Source: Bacteroidales bacterium (GTDB lineage: Bacteria > Bacteroidota > Bacteroidia > Bacteroidales > UBA1402). Taken from it: 6,075 nucleotides of DNA. The DNA lies in NCBI GenBank assembly GCA_023230125.1, contig JALNXZ010000102.1, positions 1-6,075 of the forward strand. Reading direction: 5' to 3'. A model generated the notes under the pieces. It was not told where the DNA came from. It was given only the letters and a program-made list of their open reading frames with translations, and ran no database searches. Position numbers and translations under genes: made by a program. Positions 5,221 to 6,075 of the stretch are shown here, piece after piece (within the stretch, counting starts at the first letter, position 1; every line of letters begins with the position of its first letter).

Positions 5221-6075
5221 TCAACGCCAACCGCCAGTTGCTCCTCCACCGCCAGACATACCACCTCCGAAAGAGCCACCTCCAAGGCCACCCCCTCCGA
5301 AACCACCTCTGCCACCCCTCACAGGCACTACCACAACCATCGGAATCGTATATCTCTTCCTCAACTCATGATGACAATTGGCACAGCTGTATATCTTCAC
5401 TCCTTCTCCACAACTGAGCGGTGTAGGAGCCGACAATATTTTGTCCGATTCCTGTGCAAATGTCTTGAATCCACAATTCGGACAGATTTTATAATTGGTG
5501 AAACTCTTGGCATAAGGCAAAAATAACCGATGTCCACATTCAAGACAGACCCATGCATCATAATCTATGGAACCAACCATTTCTTCTGCCTGTTGTCCGG
5601 TGCTCAGATAAACATCCTCTTGCTTTTCGGTCATCAGTGTCAACGGCTTTCCGCAATCAGGGCAAAGACGGGGCATACGCCTATATTTCTTTAACTTACG
5701 GCTATACCATACATAAAAGAAGATCATAGTCAAAGGAAAGATAACGGCCAAGAAACCAAAACCACCCTTTGATGTGGAAAGTGCTTTATAAGCCGAATAT
5801 GGTTCCTGATCACCCAAAGTCTTGATTTTCTTGCTGGAGCCATAGGAACTAAGTATCAAAACCAAAATGGACAAAAGCATATAGACCATCAGGATATTGC
5901 CCCATTTAGCTTTGAGTCTTGCCTGCTCTGCAGCCTTTTCAGCCTGCATATCCGCCTTGATTTCCTCTGCCGCCTTTGGGTCAGAAATCACTTTTACGAT
6001 AGCTTGAGCTCCAGCCAAAAGTCCTTCTCCGTATTTACCCTCACGCATATGAGGTACAATATTTTTTTGGATGAT
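5221..6075 (-). CDS. TPM/YgcG-like membrane protein with zinc ribbons and Gly-rich tail, 5' end outside window
   Basis: The frame is open to the window edge (284 visible residues). The ATG at 6048 is internal: the 9 preceding codons read IIQKNIVPH, and with the following MREGKYGEGL they form the end of a TPM domain (pattern I-I-x-x-x-I-x-P-x-x-R-x-G-x-Y-x-x-G-L). Most of the TPM domain, and any signal peptide, lie beyond the window. Next come a charged helix (about 33-57), a membrane helix (60-78), a loop, and a second membrane helix (106-124). Two CxxC pairs follow (138/141 and 177/180), then two more (198/201 and 231/234). These look like two zinc ribbons, as some linkers read CPDCG and CPNCG. 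The tail (about 253-284) is mostly Gly with Phe/Ser and ends GGGGATGGWR, typical of TPM-family tails. The TPM name comes from a plant thylakoid acid phosphatase, but the bacterial role is unclear. Next to lemA, an envelope function is likely. Confidence 0.88.
   Translation of the reverse strand: MIQKNIVPHMREGKYGEGLLAGAQAIVKVISDPKAAEEIKADMQAEKAAEQARLKAKWGNILMVYMLLSILVLILSSYGSSKKIKTLGDQEPYSAYKALSTSKGGFGFLAVIFPLTMIFFYVWYSRKLKKYRRMPRLCPDCGKPLTLMTEKQEDVYLSTGQQAEEMVGSIDYDAWVCLECGHRLFLPYAKSFTNYKICPNCGFKTFAQESDKILSAPTPLSCGEGVKIYSCANCHHELRKRYTIPMVVVVPVRGGRGGFGGGGLGGGSFGGGMSGGGGATGGWR

Overview
The window looks like a chromosomal housekeeping segment from a member of the Bacteroidota, most likely the order Bacteroidales. 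Four things point there: two promoters that fit the Bacteroidota TTG / TAnnTTTG pattern, no Shine-Dalgarno sequences evident at the gene starts checked, AT-rich spacers, and a structured RNA directly downstream of rplT that matches the Bacteroidales-1 RNA in position, promoter type and terminator. Genus cannot be fixed from the sequence alone.

Layout. At the left edge the 3' part of rplT (ribosomal protein L20) runs rightward and ends in a strong intrinsic terminator (330-360). A gene-free stretch of about 360 bases follows. It is not empty: it holds a complete independent transcription unit, with a promoter at 381-411, an RNA of roughly 230 nt starting near 418, a 14-bp closing stem joining its two ends (418-431 with 586-599), and a terminator hairpin (610-640). 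The fold resembles 6S RNA: closing stem, symmetric open bubble, structured terminal arm. Everything from 667 to the right edge is on the minus strand. In order of transcription (right to left) the genes are a TPM/YgcG-like membrane protein with zinc ribbons and a Gly-rich tail (cut by the window edge), lemA, ribE (riboflavin synthase), ruvX/yqgF (pre-16S rRNA nuclease), def (peptide deformylase), and a secreted TPR-repeat protein.

How the genes fit together. The TPM-like protein and LemA form a familiar envelope-associated pair. The ribE-ruvX-def genes are separated by only 3-5 bases and are probably one transcript, with lemA 24 bases upstream of ribE. The TPR gene follows a 165-base spacer with its own good promoter, so it is probably transcribed separately. 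It converges on the RNA gene, and the hairpin at 610-640 probably terminates both. The strongest item for a second look is the RNA gene at 418-645. The protein genes are mostly conserved families, with unusual architecture in the TPR protein and the TPM-like protein.
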